Assembly: GCA_036873135.1 (NCBI GenBank)
Contig: JAPTYO010000010.1
Span: 18,779,772-18,843,771, forward strand
From: Clarkia xantiana subsp. parviflora
Taxonomy: Eukaryota > Streptophyta > Magnoliopsida > Myrtales > Onagraceae
DNA: 64,000 nucleotides
Direction of reading: 5' to 3'
Positions 27,451-38,693 of the stretch are shown here, piece by piece (the stretch's first letter is position 1; each line of letters begins with the position of its first letter). Made by a program: the position numbers and the translations under genes. The notes below the pieces were generated by a model. The model worked only from the letters and a program-made list of their open reading frames with translations, was not told where the DNA came from and searched no databases.

Positions 27451-29692
27451 GAGTTTAACTTGTTGCTTCGAATTAGGCTAAATACAGTATCATGTACCAT
27501 ACTTTATATATAAGATAACATTATTCAAATCATTTATGCACTCACTCACTTCTCACAAAATCACATAACTGCCTTACGAGAATCATCCAAAAGTCCATTA
27601 GTTAAGAACACTGGTCCTCTTTTTTTTTTCTTTTTTTTGTTAGAATGGTGATTCTCTTCAATCACCATCCATTTTAGAAGTATAATATTAATACTAATAA
27701 TTTCATTTTTGTTGTAGTACATATATACACATATAATTTATATATACTAATCTATATTGCAAAATTAAAAACTAAATGTTATGTATAGTGTTTGTTAATT
27801 TATATATTCTTTATCATATACAATAATTTATTTTATCATAGTAAAATAAATTCAATTTTTTTTGCCAAGTATTAAAAATAAATTCAATTACAAATATTTT
27901 TTTAATATTTATCCTTTTTTTTCCATAAAGAATAAATTTTAATATTTTATTTATTAAATTTCTTTGTGCTTGTATTTTTATCTTAATTTTATTTTTTTAG
28001 TTAATTATTCCTACTAATTTTAAATTTTAAGATTTTATTTAGGAGACTTGACTCTTGTGCACTACAGGGTACACTGTAAAATTACTGTATATTATAAATG
28101 TTAAATGCATCTTTACTATAGATTTATTTTCTTCCAGACTTAGAGTTCTTAATATTTTTCAATTTTTTCCTTATCAGATTAGTATTTTGATCATTTGTTA
28201 CAGACTGATAAAAATGTCTATTAAATCTATTATACATGTTAATTAGAATCTCCTAACAATGCTTGGCTACGACCATCTTTATCATTATCGGTGGCTCAAG
28301 TCACTATAAAGCGTACCCTACATCTTCACTTTTTTTAAAGTATACTATATATATTGTATTATTTACTAGGAGTAGCACAATCTCAAAAAAGGTATATATA
28401 ATATTGATAACACTAATAATTGATAATAAGATGAAATCTAGCGAAACTGATGAGTTGATCGAGCCTGAAACCATACTTTATCATAATTGAAGAAGGGAGT
28501 AACGTATTATTCTTTTATCATATCGTAACATTTTTTAAGTAGCTCACATGCTCTTAGTTTAAATGTTGTATGGTGTTTGCATCTTTATAATAAATCTTCT
28601 ATATTTTACTATTTTTTGTATATTTTTTTTATAAGGTGTAGTTTTATTTTATTTTTCAAATAAGTCAGTTTGGACCACTCACAAGTTTAAGGACAAAATA
28701 CTAGAATCTGAACATAGAGTTAGATTGGCTAATGGAGAAAGAGACACTTAAAAAAACTTGCTAAAATGATAGAGAATTTGAATCCATACTATATAAATAG
28801 ATTTATGAATTTTAGATTTTGATAATTTTTTTAAAAAAATATATGTTTTGCATATTTATAAAAATTTAAATTGTCATGGAAAACTTAGATATTTATTTCT
28901 ATTTAAAAAAAATTAATCAAAATTGTTTTGAACTTTTTTTTGTTATCTTATATTGGAAATATTTTATTAAACAAATATAATATTTTATATCTTCGTGACA
29001 CATATTTGAAATATGATGACTCAATCATCTTATCACTTAATGAAAGATTGACGGCTAGTGCATCGAATTATATGTCAAAATATGTTAGTACATATGTGAC
29101 ACACACTTAATAATCACTATGATGATGCTACTTGTTAGATATCGTCACTAGAAGACGTGAAGATCTATATAAATTCAATTTATTATAAAAAAAATACATT
29201 ATTATTTTAAAACAGCTTGGGTGGCTCTAATTTATATGTATAGTAGATTAAATAAACATTTTTGTCCCACTAAAACATATAATTAAAATATTAATTTGAC
29301 AAAAGATTCTGAACTCAAAGTCTAAAAAAGTTAATAAAAATACCTTTAATATTTTTCATGTACACTCAACATAGTGTGCCTCATGATGTGTAGGGCTTCT
29401 AAGTAATGTCTTTTAAAAAAATTAAAATTTATAAGAAAATTAACTACCAAAGTTTTTAAGATAGAAAATACAAGTATAAAGAAATAAAATGTATAAAATA
29501 TTAATATTTTATATGATAAATATTAAAAATTATTTTTGATTGAGTTTATTTTGATATGATAAAATAAATTATTATGTATGATAAATAATAAGCAAGGAAC
29601 AGTTTACATAATTTTTAGTTTTAATTATGTAAATATTAATATATATTAGTAATACATATAGATACATACAATAAAATGGACCTTTTTTATTG

Positions 29693-29748
<56 letters not shown>

Positions 29749-29919
29749 CAATAAAAGGAACTAAAAACTTGAAATTACTATTAGTAACAGTATAGTTCTG
29801 AAATGGATGGTGAATGTATTAAAAAAAAATAGGTGATGAAATCATGAGATGCACTAATTAATATAAATAAATAAATAAATGTGGATGGAACTGTAGAAGA
29901 TGACGATGAGTGAAAAGTT
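27451..29919. other. AT-rich intergenic DNA
   Basis: Very AT-rich sequence with poly-T runs and a (TA)n tract at about 29697-29744. Small open frames of 60-75 codons are composition-driven. No gene, RNA or clear element end was found. Confidence 0.5.
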
Positions 29920-29942
29920 AAACTTTGAAGAGGATATTCTTT

Positions 29943-30140
29943 GGGATTTTTTGTAAAATTGCCCTCCTTAAAGAGGGCATTTCTAAAAATGCCCTCCAAA
30001 GGAGGGCATTTGTAGATATGCCCCGTCCAGCTGCTAATAGCAGCTGGACGGCCCAGCTGGCAGGCTCGCGTGTCCAACGCGTGCCAGCTGGGCACCAGCT
30101 GGGCACGGTCCAGCTGTTAATAGCAGCTGGACCGGTCGGA
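29943..30140. repeat. Cluster of GC-rich hairpins
   Basis: Within 200 bp of an otherwise AT-rich tract there are successive perfect or near-perfect inverted repeats: GCCCTCC/GGAGGGC pairs with an AAA loop (about 29988-30010), 13-bp arms around a single A at 30024-30050 (left arm CGTCCAGCTGCTA), an 11-bp GCCCAGCTGGC/GCCAGCTGGGC pair (about 30051-30093), and 13-bp arms at 30107-30133 (left arm GGTCCAGCTGTTA). Frames across it are open on both strands, but they mirror each other and are not called as genes. Confidence 0.8.
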
Positions 30141-31880
30141 CCGGGCCGGATAAACCGGTACCGGTCTGACCGTAAGAACAAAGACCAATTTTTTTTTTTT
30201 TTTTACGAAAATATTAATTGAGTTCAACTAGAATCGAACCCAGGACTTACACTAAAAACGTTGAAGCACTACCACCACACTACAAGCTAGAATGTTGACA
30301 AAATAACAGATAAAATATTTTTATTTATAATTCTATTATCAATGGAATGGAACCGGGTTCCCCATCCCTCGGGTTTTTTTTTTTTCAATTTTTACATCTA
30401 TTAATATTCACTAAATTCAAATTTACAACTCCAAATTCAATGAAAATCGAAAGTTAGCGTCTTTATAATGTAATAAATAAACAATGTGCTATTTTTTTTA
30501 AATTTAGTAATTTCGAAAATTAATGTTTTCATCACCGAATGATGTTATACCACCATAAAACCTAAATTTGGAGCAAACATAATTGGTTAGCCGTGAATGA
30601 ATAAATAATATAAAATAATAATATCTTTTAGAAGTATGATACTATGATAGTAGTATAGCAAGTCCGGTGTGAGATAGAATTTTACAATGTTTAATCCTTC
30701 TAATTTTATTTTTTCTATATTTGGCACCGAGATGGAAAATCTCCGTGACCGAATAGAAAAGAGGACTAAAAAAAACCTCAACTCGTCTTAACCGCAAGTC
30801 CAACCAAAAACATACAACTAAACTAACTATACAAAATACTAAATCTGTCACCCACCGATCATACGGGTTTCAATCATCACGTACAAAATAACAATATGCT
30901 TCCTCCAATTTGACAGCGTCATTTGTAAGTATGACTTTTAATAAATACATATCATTCCTAGTAGAAAATTAAATTCGACACGTTCGATCATGATCATTTT
31001 TCTATTAATTAATAAAGATAGTAATCATGATACAAAGATTCAGAAAGTCAAACAAAAATGTTTATAGTTTTTTAAACTTTGTTGCTAAATATAGTGATAA
31101 TATGGGATAAATGAACTGCTTAGCTTAGTTGTTCATATTTTATTAAAAAAAATTTTATCAAGAGGATTTTAATCACTCGCCTAGGCAGTAAAATTGTTTT
31201 TATTTTTTGCGACTAAAAATGAATAAGCTAATGACGACCTTAAACACATCTCTCTACATACATAATGTTTTTTTGGCAAAAAAAAAAAAAAAAAAAAACA
31301 TACATAATGTTTAGAGTTTATCTTGCTCATATATATAGTCTAAAATTTCGTAAAATTGTTATTCAAAAAGAAAAAAAAATCAAGCTTTATTTATACACAC
31401 TTATAATAATCTAAATATAATTATGTTTACTAAGTCGCATATATATAATTATAAGTATTGATTTCAGCTCAAATCCCTATTATTTCCCTATTATTTTGCC
31501 ACTTATACAATTGTGGAGTTTCTTAGCGTTAAATGGATTAGAAAAATTAATATTATTAAATATGATTATATACATATCTTTATTTTAATATAATGTTATT
31601 TTACTATCTCTAAATGTATTTATTTACTTTTATTTATTATATTATAATATATTTTCTAATTTGAAGTATCAAATTTTTTATATAGTTTTTCTACTATATT
31701 CTCAATTATATTTTTCGGAATGAAATGTTAACCATTACATCATATTCGACAGTTAATTATATTCATAATTAAAAAAAAACAATCAAGATTAATATTACAA
31801 AATACTAATAATTTGACAAAAATTGTTTTGTCTACATGAATTTGACTTCATAAAATAGAAAAAAAAAACACCATAGATTC
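30140..31880. other. AT-rich intergenic DNA
   Basis: Includes the right arm of the long inverted repeat, poly-A runs near 31280, and the distal part that must contain the 3' UTR of the minus-strand membrane-protein gene. No other feature was recognised. Confidence 0.4.
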
Positions 31881-31896
31881 TCTAATGTACTGAATC

Positions 31897-33390
31897 TCAA
31901 GGCTGCAGGGGCCGCATTTCCTCCGTCTCCGCCGCCGCAATCAACGCCTGCTTCTTGTCGTCCCGATCATCGCGTTTCTCCCGCGTAATCGCGTCGTAAA
32001 TCGCGTACAAGAACATCAACACAGCCGAACAAACCAACACGATCAACACAACCGCTGTATAAAGTGAATGTTTGGAACACATTATTCTCCCCAACCGAAC
32101 CCTAATCACATTCATCATAGCCACCATCAAGAATATGCACCCCCCACCCGAACCTAAAGCGGCCGCCACGAGCCCGTATTTGAGCAAGCTCTTGTCTATT
32201 ATCGCTTGGTTTGAGTCGTTCTGGTTGTGGCAGTTGAGGATGTTGATGTGGAGCTTGAGGCCTTGAGCTAAAAGGGAGGAGAAGAGGAAGCAGCTGAAGG
32301 AGACGACTTCAAAGATGACAAGTTGTTTCAGGATCTCGGGCCCCGCCGCGCATGATGACGTGTCGCCGATGGCGGTCAGGTTGAAGGAGATGCCGAGGAA
32401 GACGATGGCGGTGAAGAGACTGTTCACGCTCACGATGGCGTCTAGGGCCGTGACGCTGATGCTTGTGGTTGCCCTAGGTTTAGTGGTGGTAATTTTTCTG
32501 AAAGAGCAAGATTAAATTAGTGGAAAGAAGAACACGATCTTACGAAATTTTGGTCAACTGAACAAATTCTTACTTAACATTTTTTTTTATTCATATAGTT
32601 TACTAATTTAGGTTTAATTCCGTTAGGATTTTCATTTAGTTTGGACGGAACGCGAGTCACATGCTCATTATGTGATGAACAAATATGATACAAATTGTAG
32701 GATGATTTTTAAGCATTTGAACAAACTGCTAGTTATTTTCTTCCTCACATGCCCAACACGTGGATGATTCAGTACAAGAAAGACGAAAATTCTAAAAGAG
32801 GTTGTACACCTGTAAATTTTAACATATAATATGGTGTAGCAGTTCATCGCTTTATCCCTTAACTCGAGGCCAGTGGTTCAAAATCGGCTAGAATCGGCTA
32901 CTGACCATGAGAATGAAAAGATATTCATGGTCAGCACTTTACCCCTTACGGATAAACTCGGTGCAGGTGAAAATTAGTTTGGTGTGAAGCAAACATGTTA
33001 CGGGTAATGACCTCCTGATGAGAGACCCTCCTAAGACCGCCCGCGGAAAACCAAAAAAAAAAATCTTTAACTGCTCAAACATTAACTAACGATTTAATAA
33101 TTAACCAAACAAGAACAACAATAACAAATGATTTCTAGCTTATGTTAGGCAAATTGTTAGCTATTTTTTTTTATCATGTGACCAATTCCGTTTAAATTAG
33201 ATAGAAATTCTAACGGAACTAATAATCTATACACAAATATAACACTTTAGCTAAAAAAAATGCTTCGAAACAAACTATTCAACTATTCAAATATCAAACA
33301 ATAACTAGCAAATATGATAATTAACCCAAAAGGAACAACAAAGAGACTTGGTTATATTGAGAGAGGGAGAGAGAGAACTTACTCGGCCAT
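31897..33390 (-). CDS. MEE60-like four-helix membrane protein
   Basis: Exon 1 is only 8 coding nt (33383-33390, ATGGCCGA, followed by a consensus GTAAGT donor). Exon 2 is 31897-32497, entered after a TTTCAG acceptor. Together they give 609 nt and 202 residues starting MAEKITTTKPRATTSISVTA. Four hydrophobic segments are visible: about residues 24-45 (SVNSLFTAIVFLGISF), 62-83 (VIFEVVSFSCFLFSSLLAQG), 113-136 (GLVAAALGSGGGCIFLMVAM) and 148-171 (AVVLIVLVCSAVLMFLYAIY), followed by a charged tail. It resembles the Arabidopsis protein named MATERNAL EFFECT EMBRYO ARREST 60; the molecular function is unknown to me. The micro-exon is inferred: it restores the conserved N-terminus without which translation would start internally. 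The 885-bp intron holds a SINE-like sequence. Confidence 0.8.
32829..33062 (+). mobile_element. tRNA-derived SINE-like sequence in the MEE60-like intron
   Basis: About 230 bp starts GGTGTAGCAGTTCATCGC, has a B-box-like GGTTCAAAATC about 45 bp later (near 32875), and ends in an A-rich tail (GGAAAACC followed by As, to 33062). This is the layout of a plant SINE transcribed by RNA polymerase III. I found no convincing flanking duplication, so the call rests on internal promoter and tail. It lies in the intron of the gene at 31897-33390, on the opposite strand. Confidence 0.45.
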
Positions 33391-33399
33391 TGCAGAAGA

Positions 33400-34215
33400 T
33401 TGAAAATGTCTCTAGAGATGTTGGAAGAGTTCTAAAGTCTTTGTAGGGATGGTTATTGTTGTATGGCATAGTTATATATATACATACGAGTATGACTTGG
33501 TTATGACAGATCACTTTGGAACAGTCATTAACTTATATAATATAATTAAATACCCAATTTTATTTTATTTTCAGAAATAGACAATCGGAAGTCGAAAACA
33601 AAGAAGTAGCTTGCAGTCAATTTTGAATATAGTCACAATTTACGGTTGATAGATGATTATGAGAGATAAGAAGAATAATATTTTAGAATCTAAAAGTTTA
33701 ATCTCACATTAAACGTTACACAAATCTTAATGTATCTAAATTAAAAAATTACTATATTTTAACCAAACTAGAAAAAATGAGCCTAATATATATAGGGGAT
33801 AGTAACTATAATATATTATATATATATATATATATATATTGTCATCGTTAAATTACGTAGTGATTCACTACTTCGTATCCTTAGCTAAGACCAACATGCC
33901 ATTAGTTAAGGTCCCAGGAAATAAAGTCAACTAGAGACAACATGGCACTATTTGCTTTTGTGAATTATTATGAAATCTAGAATAGCTGGATTTCGACAAT
34001 ATTAATTTTTGTTTCTTCCATAGAATAAATATTTATTTGATACCAAATAGAACATGATTTTGAATGTGTGGGATGGAGTATCCAATATACAGCGACAGAT
34101 TCATGTATTTAGGGGGCAAAACAATTAATGTAAAAAAAAAAAAATTAGGGAGGCGATCATCAAGTTTTAGAGAGTTAAACTGAAAATAATTGCATTTTTT
34201 AAAGTAAAAAATATA
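33400..34215. other. AT-rich spacer and promoter side of the MEE60-like gene
   Basis: The first 200-300 bp should contain the 5' UTR and promoter (a GAGAGA-rich leader at 33358-33376 lies just inside intron 1). The rest is AT-rich, with a short (TA)n tract near 33820, and no gene. Confidence 0.4.
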
Positions 34216-34723
34216 TGGGTTAACAAGTCTTTTAGTCCATGATGTTTGACCACTTTTGAGTTTTGATTCATGATGTTTGTTTTTTCCTAGTTTTGGTACA
34301 CCATATGTTTCCAGATTTTTCTAGTTTTGGTCCGACCGTTACATTTCATCCATTTTTTTCCGTTAAGTGACATGTGCAAGTCACGTGATCCACCTTAAAC
34401 TTTCAAATTTGTGGGTAATTGACCCATTGAACTAGGTTTAGGGTGTCAATTCCCCCAAATTTGACCAATAAATCTAGTTCAATTCGCCCAAATTGAACTA
34501 GGTTTAGGATGCCAATTCTCCCAAATTTGAACAAAATTGAACGTTAAGGGTGGATCACGTGACTTGCATATGTCACTTAACGGAAAAAATGGACGAAATG
34601 TAACGGTCGGACCAAAACTAGAAAAATCTGCAAACATATGGTACCAAAACTAGGAAAAAACAAACATCATGGACCAAAATCCAAAAATGATCAAAATCAT
34701 GGACCAAAAGACCTGTTAACCCA
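34216..34723. mobile_element. Foldback element with arms of about 190 bp
   Basis: TGGGTTAACAAGTCTTTTAG at the left is mirrored by a right end finishing GACCTGTTAACCCA at 34723, and the inverted homology runs inward through TCACGTGA to about 34400. The centre is short and has degenerate TTTGAACTAGGTTTAGG repeats. The flanks AAAAATATA and AAATATATA (8 of 9) could be a Mutator-type 9-bp duplication but are low-complexity. It shares the block around GGTGGATCACGTGACTTGC with the element at 42001. Confidence 0.72.
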
Positions 34724-35138
34724 AAATATATACTACAAAAAAATTAATATCGTGTTTGTCAATATATAGCACAATAAAATTGTCTTATTTAATATGTTTA
34801 ATAAACCTATTTGGTGAAAAAAATGTAATTTTTATAAATAGTAATACGTGACTTTGAAAAAATTAATAATTTCGAAATTCAAATTAATTATAATTTTTCC
34901 GGACACTATTTCGTTTAATACCCTAAGGGGGTGTTGGATAGATGTAATCTCACATTACGTCCCACAATACATCCATATTACGTTGTTTGGTTTGCCAAAA
35001 ACAACGTAATGTATATTGTAATGTAATGCACATTGTAATATGAGATTACCTCCAAACTTCATTCAACGTAACATGAGATTATATTAAAAAAAGGATGTAA
35101 TGTGAGATTACGTCCAACATTATAGTGTGTTATTATTT

Positions 35139-35204
<66 letters not shown>

Positions 35205-35358
35205 TAATTCTGAAGAAAATATAATAACAGAGAGAATGTGGAGCTGGAGAGTTTGTTTTTTACGTTAATCGATGCATTTATGACAATTGAGCTAAGAGTT
35301 TTGTAGTTATTAACTCCATAACATTGATTGCACTAGGGAGCTGAGGGTTTTTAAGTTG

Positions 35359-35605
35359 CAATTAATCGCAATTAAAATTTCGCTGATTTCGAACTGTTCA
35401 AGATTCAATGTATACAATTAACCACAATTAAAATTTCGAATCGTTCAATATTCAATGTATGCAATTAATCGCATTTAAAATTTCCCTTATTTCGAACAGT
35501 TCAAGATTCAATGTATGCAATTAATCGCAATTAAAATTTCGGATCGTTCAAGATTCAATGTATGTAATTAATCGAAATCGAAATTTCGCTGATTTTTAAC
35601 AGATA
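35359..35605. repeat. Tandem repeat, about 60-bp unit, 4 copies
   Basis: TTCAAGATTCAATGTATGCA followed by ATTAATCGCAATTAAAATTTC recurs four times with small changes. It lies directly upstream of the Helitron-type 3' end. Confidence 0.85.
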
Positions 35606-35959
35606 CTTGACGCGGAGCCGACGGACGAAGAAACTAGGCGGTACGGTCGGCTGACAGACTCTGTGGCAGAGCTATCTCTATCTACGACGAGATATCGCCG
35701 ATGGTCATCGAGCCATATCTGTTGAAGAACAGACGCCTGACACGAATCCGACGAACAAAGGTAGCATGCGTTACGGGCATCTAAATTTATTTGTGAATTT
35801 GCGCAATGGTATTTTATGGTTCAAAATTCCAGTCTTTTGTTTACTTTTTCAAATTTTAGACTGATATTTTATTTAAAAATAGTGTTTCAACATATTACAA
35901 ATAGTCAGTATAAATTTCATCGAATATTAGTTTGTTAATTATACATATTTGGTAAGTCA

Positions 35960-35989
35960 CCCCGCGCGATGCGCGGGAAATGCACCTAG
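35960..35989 (+). other. Helitron-type 3' terminus
   Basis: A perfect hairpin CCCGCGC-GAT-GCGCGGG is followed 9 nt later by CTAG and a T (35986-35990). Helitrons end in a short GC hairpin then CTRR, and insert before T. The 5' end (TC after A) was not located with confidence; a candidate is around 35203. Confidence 0.65.
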
Positions 35990-36340
35990 TTATTTATTAA
36001 ATAGATAAAATATTTTGTATTATATTCATGCTTTATTATTATTAGTTTTTTTTTTCTATCTAATTTATAACTTATTATTATAATAAATAATAATGCATAT
36101 GATGTTCGTATAAAATTAGTAAAGTATTTTTCTTGATATTTTTATGAAAATTATATTATAAAAATATTTAAAAAAAATTTAATTAATACAATTTTAATAG
36201 TTATTATAAGTATCGAGTTAAAAAATATAATTTTTAAAATTCATAAATGACTATAGTATTAAACACAATATTTTTTAGGAAATTAGCTGTTGTCAAAATA
36301 TATATTCTTTAAATCTTATTATATTAAGATATAATATACT

Positions 36341-36380
<40 letters not shown>

Positions 36381-36779
36381 TAGTAATAATAAACGTCACA
36401 TTATAATGCACATTACAACACATAACAAACACTGTAATCTAAGATTACGCTCTACATTACAGCGCAACCAAACATTGTAATCTAACATTACATTACGTAG
36501 TCATATTACTTAAAATCTCACATTTCAAATAATTTCACATTACATCCATCCAATCTCACATTTCAAATAATTTCATATTAGGTCCATCCAAACGCCCCTA
36601 AATTGATTAAAATTCCATCATTTGTCACTGTGAGATGATTGTCGGACTCTCTCGGAACGCCCGAAACCGTTATCATGGCCCGAAACCGCGAGAAGGCGGG
36701 TAACCGGAAGATAACTGGGCCGTTATAACAGATAGATAACAGCCCAGTAACTGCCTCGTTCTCTGTCCCACCTGACGTC

Positions 36780-37812
36780 ACCTAATTCGAAGATCAACAG
36801 CACACAGTAACTACTTTCGCTTTCGCCTCTCTCTGAATCCTCCGCATTCGCCTCGATTCAATCCCAATTTTTCGAGCAGTAAGTGTCCTTCTACTCTCCA
36901 TTGCTGTGCTTGATGGATCTGCTGGTGCATTCATAGATTTCCTTCAGTTTCGCGGTTTAATTTCACAAGTGTACCTGAATATCGCCATGTCTGTTTATGA
37001 ATTTGGAGCTGTGTTTGAGCTGCTGTTAATTTTCGTTAAGTTTCGCAGTCTTTGAAGAACTTCAGCTCTTAACTCTTGATCAAGATTGGGTAATTAGATG
37101 AGCTGCTTCATGAAGTTAAAGTCCAGTTCATAAGCTGAACTGTGTTGATGATTTCTAATAGGATTGGGTGATTTGGCGCAATGTTTCATGGAGTAGGGTA
37201 TTTTGTCAATAATCTAGATACTGTTGATGAATTTTCTGCCCATTTTATAGGATCTCGGTACTGTTGCTGATGCATTTATAGATTTCCTTAAGTTTCACGG
37301 TTAATCCACAAATGTGCCCGAATATTGCCATGTCTGTTTATGAAATTGGAGCTGTGTTTGAGATGCTGTTGAATTTCGTTAAGTTCTTAGTCTTTGAAGA
37401 ACTTCAGTTCTAAATCTCTACCGTGTTGATGAACTCTTTATCAATATTGTGGGTAATTAGATATGCTGCTTCATGAAGTAGAAGTTCAGTTCATAATCTT
37501 AACTTTGTTGATGATTTCTTGTAGGATTGGGTGATTCGGCGCTCTGCTTCATGGAGTAGGAAGTTTTATCAATAATCTCGGTACTGTTGATGAATTTCTG
37601 CTGAGATAGGGTAATTTTGATGCTCTTCTCATGAAGTAGATTAGTGTTTTCTGATTGCTGCTTGTGGACTAGTATTTCCTAAAATCTCCGTTCTCGTGTT
37701 ATGTGAAATTCAGAAACAAGAAGCAGTATGAGCTGAAATCGATACTTGAACTGGAAAGAGGGACCTAAGAAGTACACGAATTTCAATTAGAAGGTCTACA
37801 TTTTCCCCTGAA
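36780..37812 (+). promoter_or_regulatory. 5' UTR region of the small membrane protein gene, with leader intron
   Basis: A CT-rich leader ends at 36878 with a consensus donor (GCA followed by GTAAGT). The matching acceptor is probably AAATTCAG ending at 37713, leaving a short second leader exon before the ATG at 37813. The leader intron carries a tandem duplication: about 36905-37250 and 37251-37610 repeat each other, for example TGGAGCTGTGTTTGAG at both. Leader introns of this kind often raise expression in plants, but that is not shown here. Confidence 0.5.
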
Positions 37813-38070
37813 ATGGCAAAGCAAGTGATTTCAAAGTCATGGATCTTGGAAGCACTACCTTATTTCGTGGTTCTGCTTATAGCAGCTCATGTCTTTGCAC
37901 TGGTTCGCTCCAACTTTCTACTGTCGTAAACATTTCTTTATATTTCTACTTCATGGATTTGAAAGAGCTGAGGTTTGTTTCGGACAATTTTTCCTCAGGC
38001 GTATTGGATATACAGATTGGCCACAGATAAGCCAAAGGAGAAGCAGCCACAGAGAAGGAAGGCTCACTAA
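37813..38070 (+). CDS. Small single-helix membrane protein, 53 residues
   Basis: Two exons, 37813-37902 and 37999-38070, give 162 nt. Exon 1 encodes MAKQVISKSWILEALPYFVV and LLIAAHVFAL. Exon 2 encodes AYWIYRLATDKPKEKQPQRR then KAH and a stop. One hydrophobic helix spans about residues 15-37, followed by a strongly basic tail, so the tail probably faces the cytosol. I recall plant proteins of the same size and same layout ending in QPQRRK-like tails, but know no function. The donor (CTG followed by GTTCGC) is weak; it is chosen because it alone joins exon 2 in frame and keeps the helix intact. It was missed by simple ORF calling because it is short and spliced. Confidence 0.68.
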
Positions 38071-38148
38071 ATAATTATTCCACTTTGCGAGCACAAAGTA
38101 GGTATATATAATATCTTTACTTGAAGTCCTAAATGAACTTTTAAAAAA

Positions 38149-38670
38149 GAAATGATGCTTGTTTACAAATTATTTTTTGTTATTGGTATGTTCTTTACCA
38201 ATGTCTTTTATGCACTACATGGTCACTAAGACAGTGATTATAGTTAGCCGGAATTATGAATTGCTTTGCTAGTTTAGGGTAAAAATACAGACAAATAAGC
38301 TATCAGAGCGTCACCGTTTGTTTTTGTCCGTGCTTATCGAGTCACTAGCAAGAAGATATAGTTTCTCCAGCAGATCAGATCAGTTGGTCCTAACTAGCAA
38401 CTGGTCAGGAAATGATGCTTCTTTACAAATTATTTTTTGTTATTGGTATGTTCTTTACCAATGTCTTTTATGCACTACATGGTCACTAAGACAGTGATTA
38501 TAGTTAGCCGGAATTATGAATTTCTTTGCTGATTTAGGGTAAAAATACAGACAAATAAGCTATCAGAGTGTCACCATTTGTTTTTGTCTGTGCTCTTATC
38601 GAGTCACTAGCAAGAAGATATAGTTTCTCCAGCAGAGCAGATCAGTTGGTCCTAACTAGCAACTGGTCAG
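38149..38670. repeat. Tandem duplication, 2 x 260 bp
   Basis: 38149-38408 and 38409-38670 are almost identical (GAAATGATGCTT to CAACTGGTCAGG), with a handful of substitutions. It lies just downstream of the small membrane protein gene, possibly in its 3' UTR or beyond. Confidence 0.93.
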
Positions 38671-38693
38671 GAACCAGGTAGTAGTTAAAAGGA

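Larger units (their letters stand above)
27361..30766. repeat. Long-range inverted repeat pair, arms about 90 bp
   Basis: 27361-27450 (GGACTTTTCTATTGGGTCACC and on) is the reverse complement, at roughly 85-90 percent by eye, of 30675-30766. Each arm contains its own short palindrome ACCGAGAT-TTTCC-ATCTCGGT. The pair could delimit a 3.4-kb DNA element, but the target duplication is unclear and the interior codes for nothing. Confidence 0.6.
34927..36598. mobile_element. PIF/Harbinger-like element containing a Helitron end
   Basis: The left end GGGGGTGTTGGATAGATGTAA and the complement of the right end GGGGCGTTTGGATGGACCTAA are related, and both sides have TAA (34924-34926 and 36599-36601). A GGGGGTGTTTGG-like terminus with a TAA duplication is typical of PIF/Harbinger-type elements (Tourist-like). 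At 1.67 kb it is longer than simple MITEs because unrelated DNA, including a Helitron-type end, (TA)n tracts and a 62-bp repeat, lies inside. No transposase is present. Confidence 0.7.

Noticed and set aside
29781..30221. Overlapping open frames on both strands around 29.9-30.2 kb
   Set aside because: The sequence is a series of inverted repeats, so both strands translate to similar peptides; no recognised protein.
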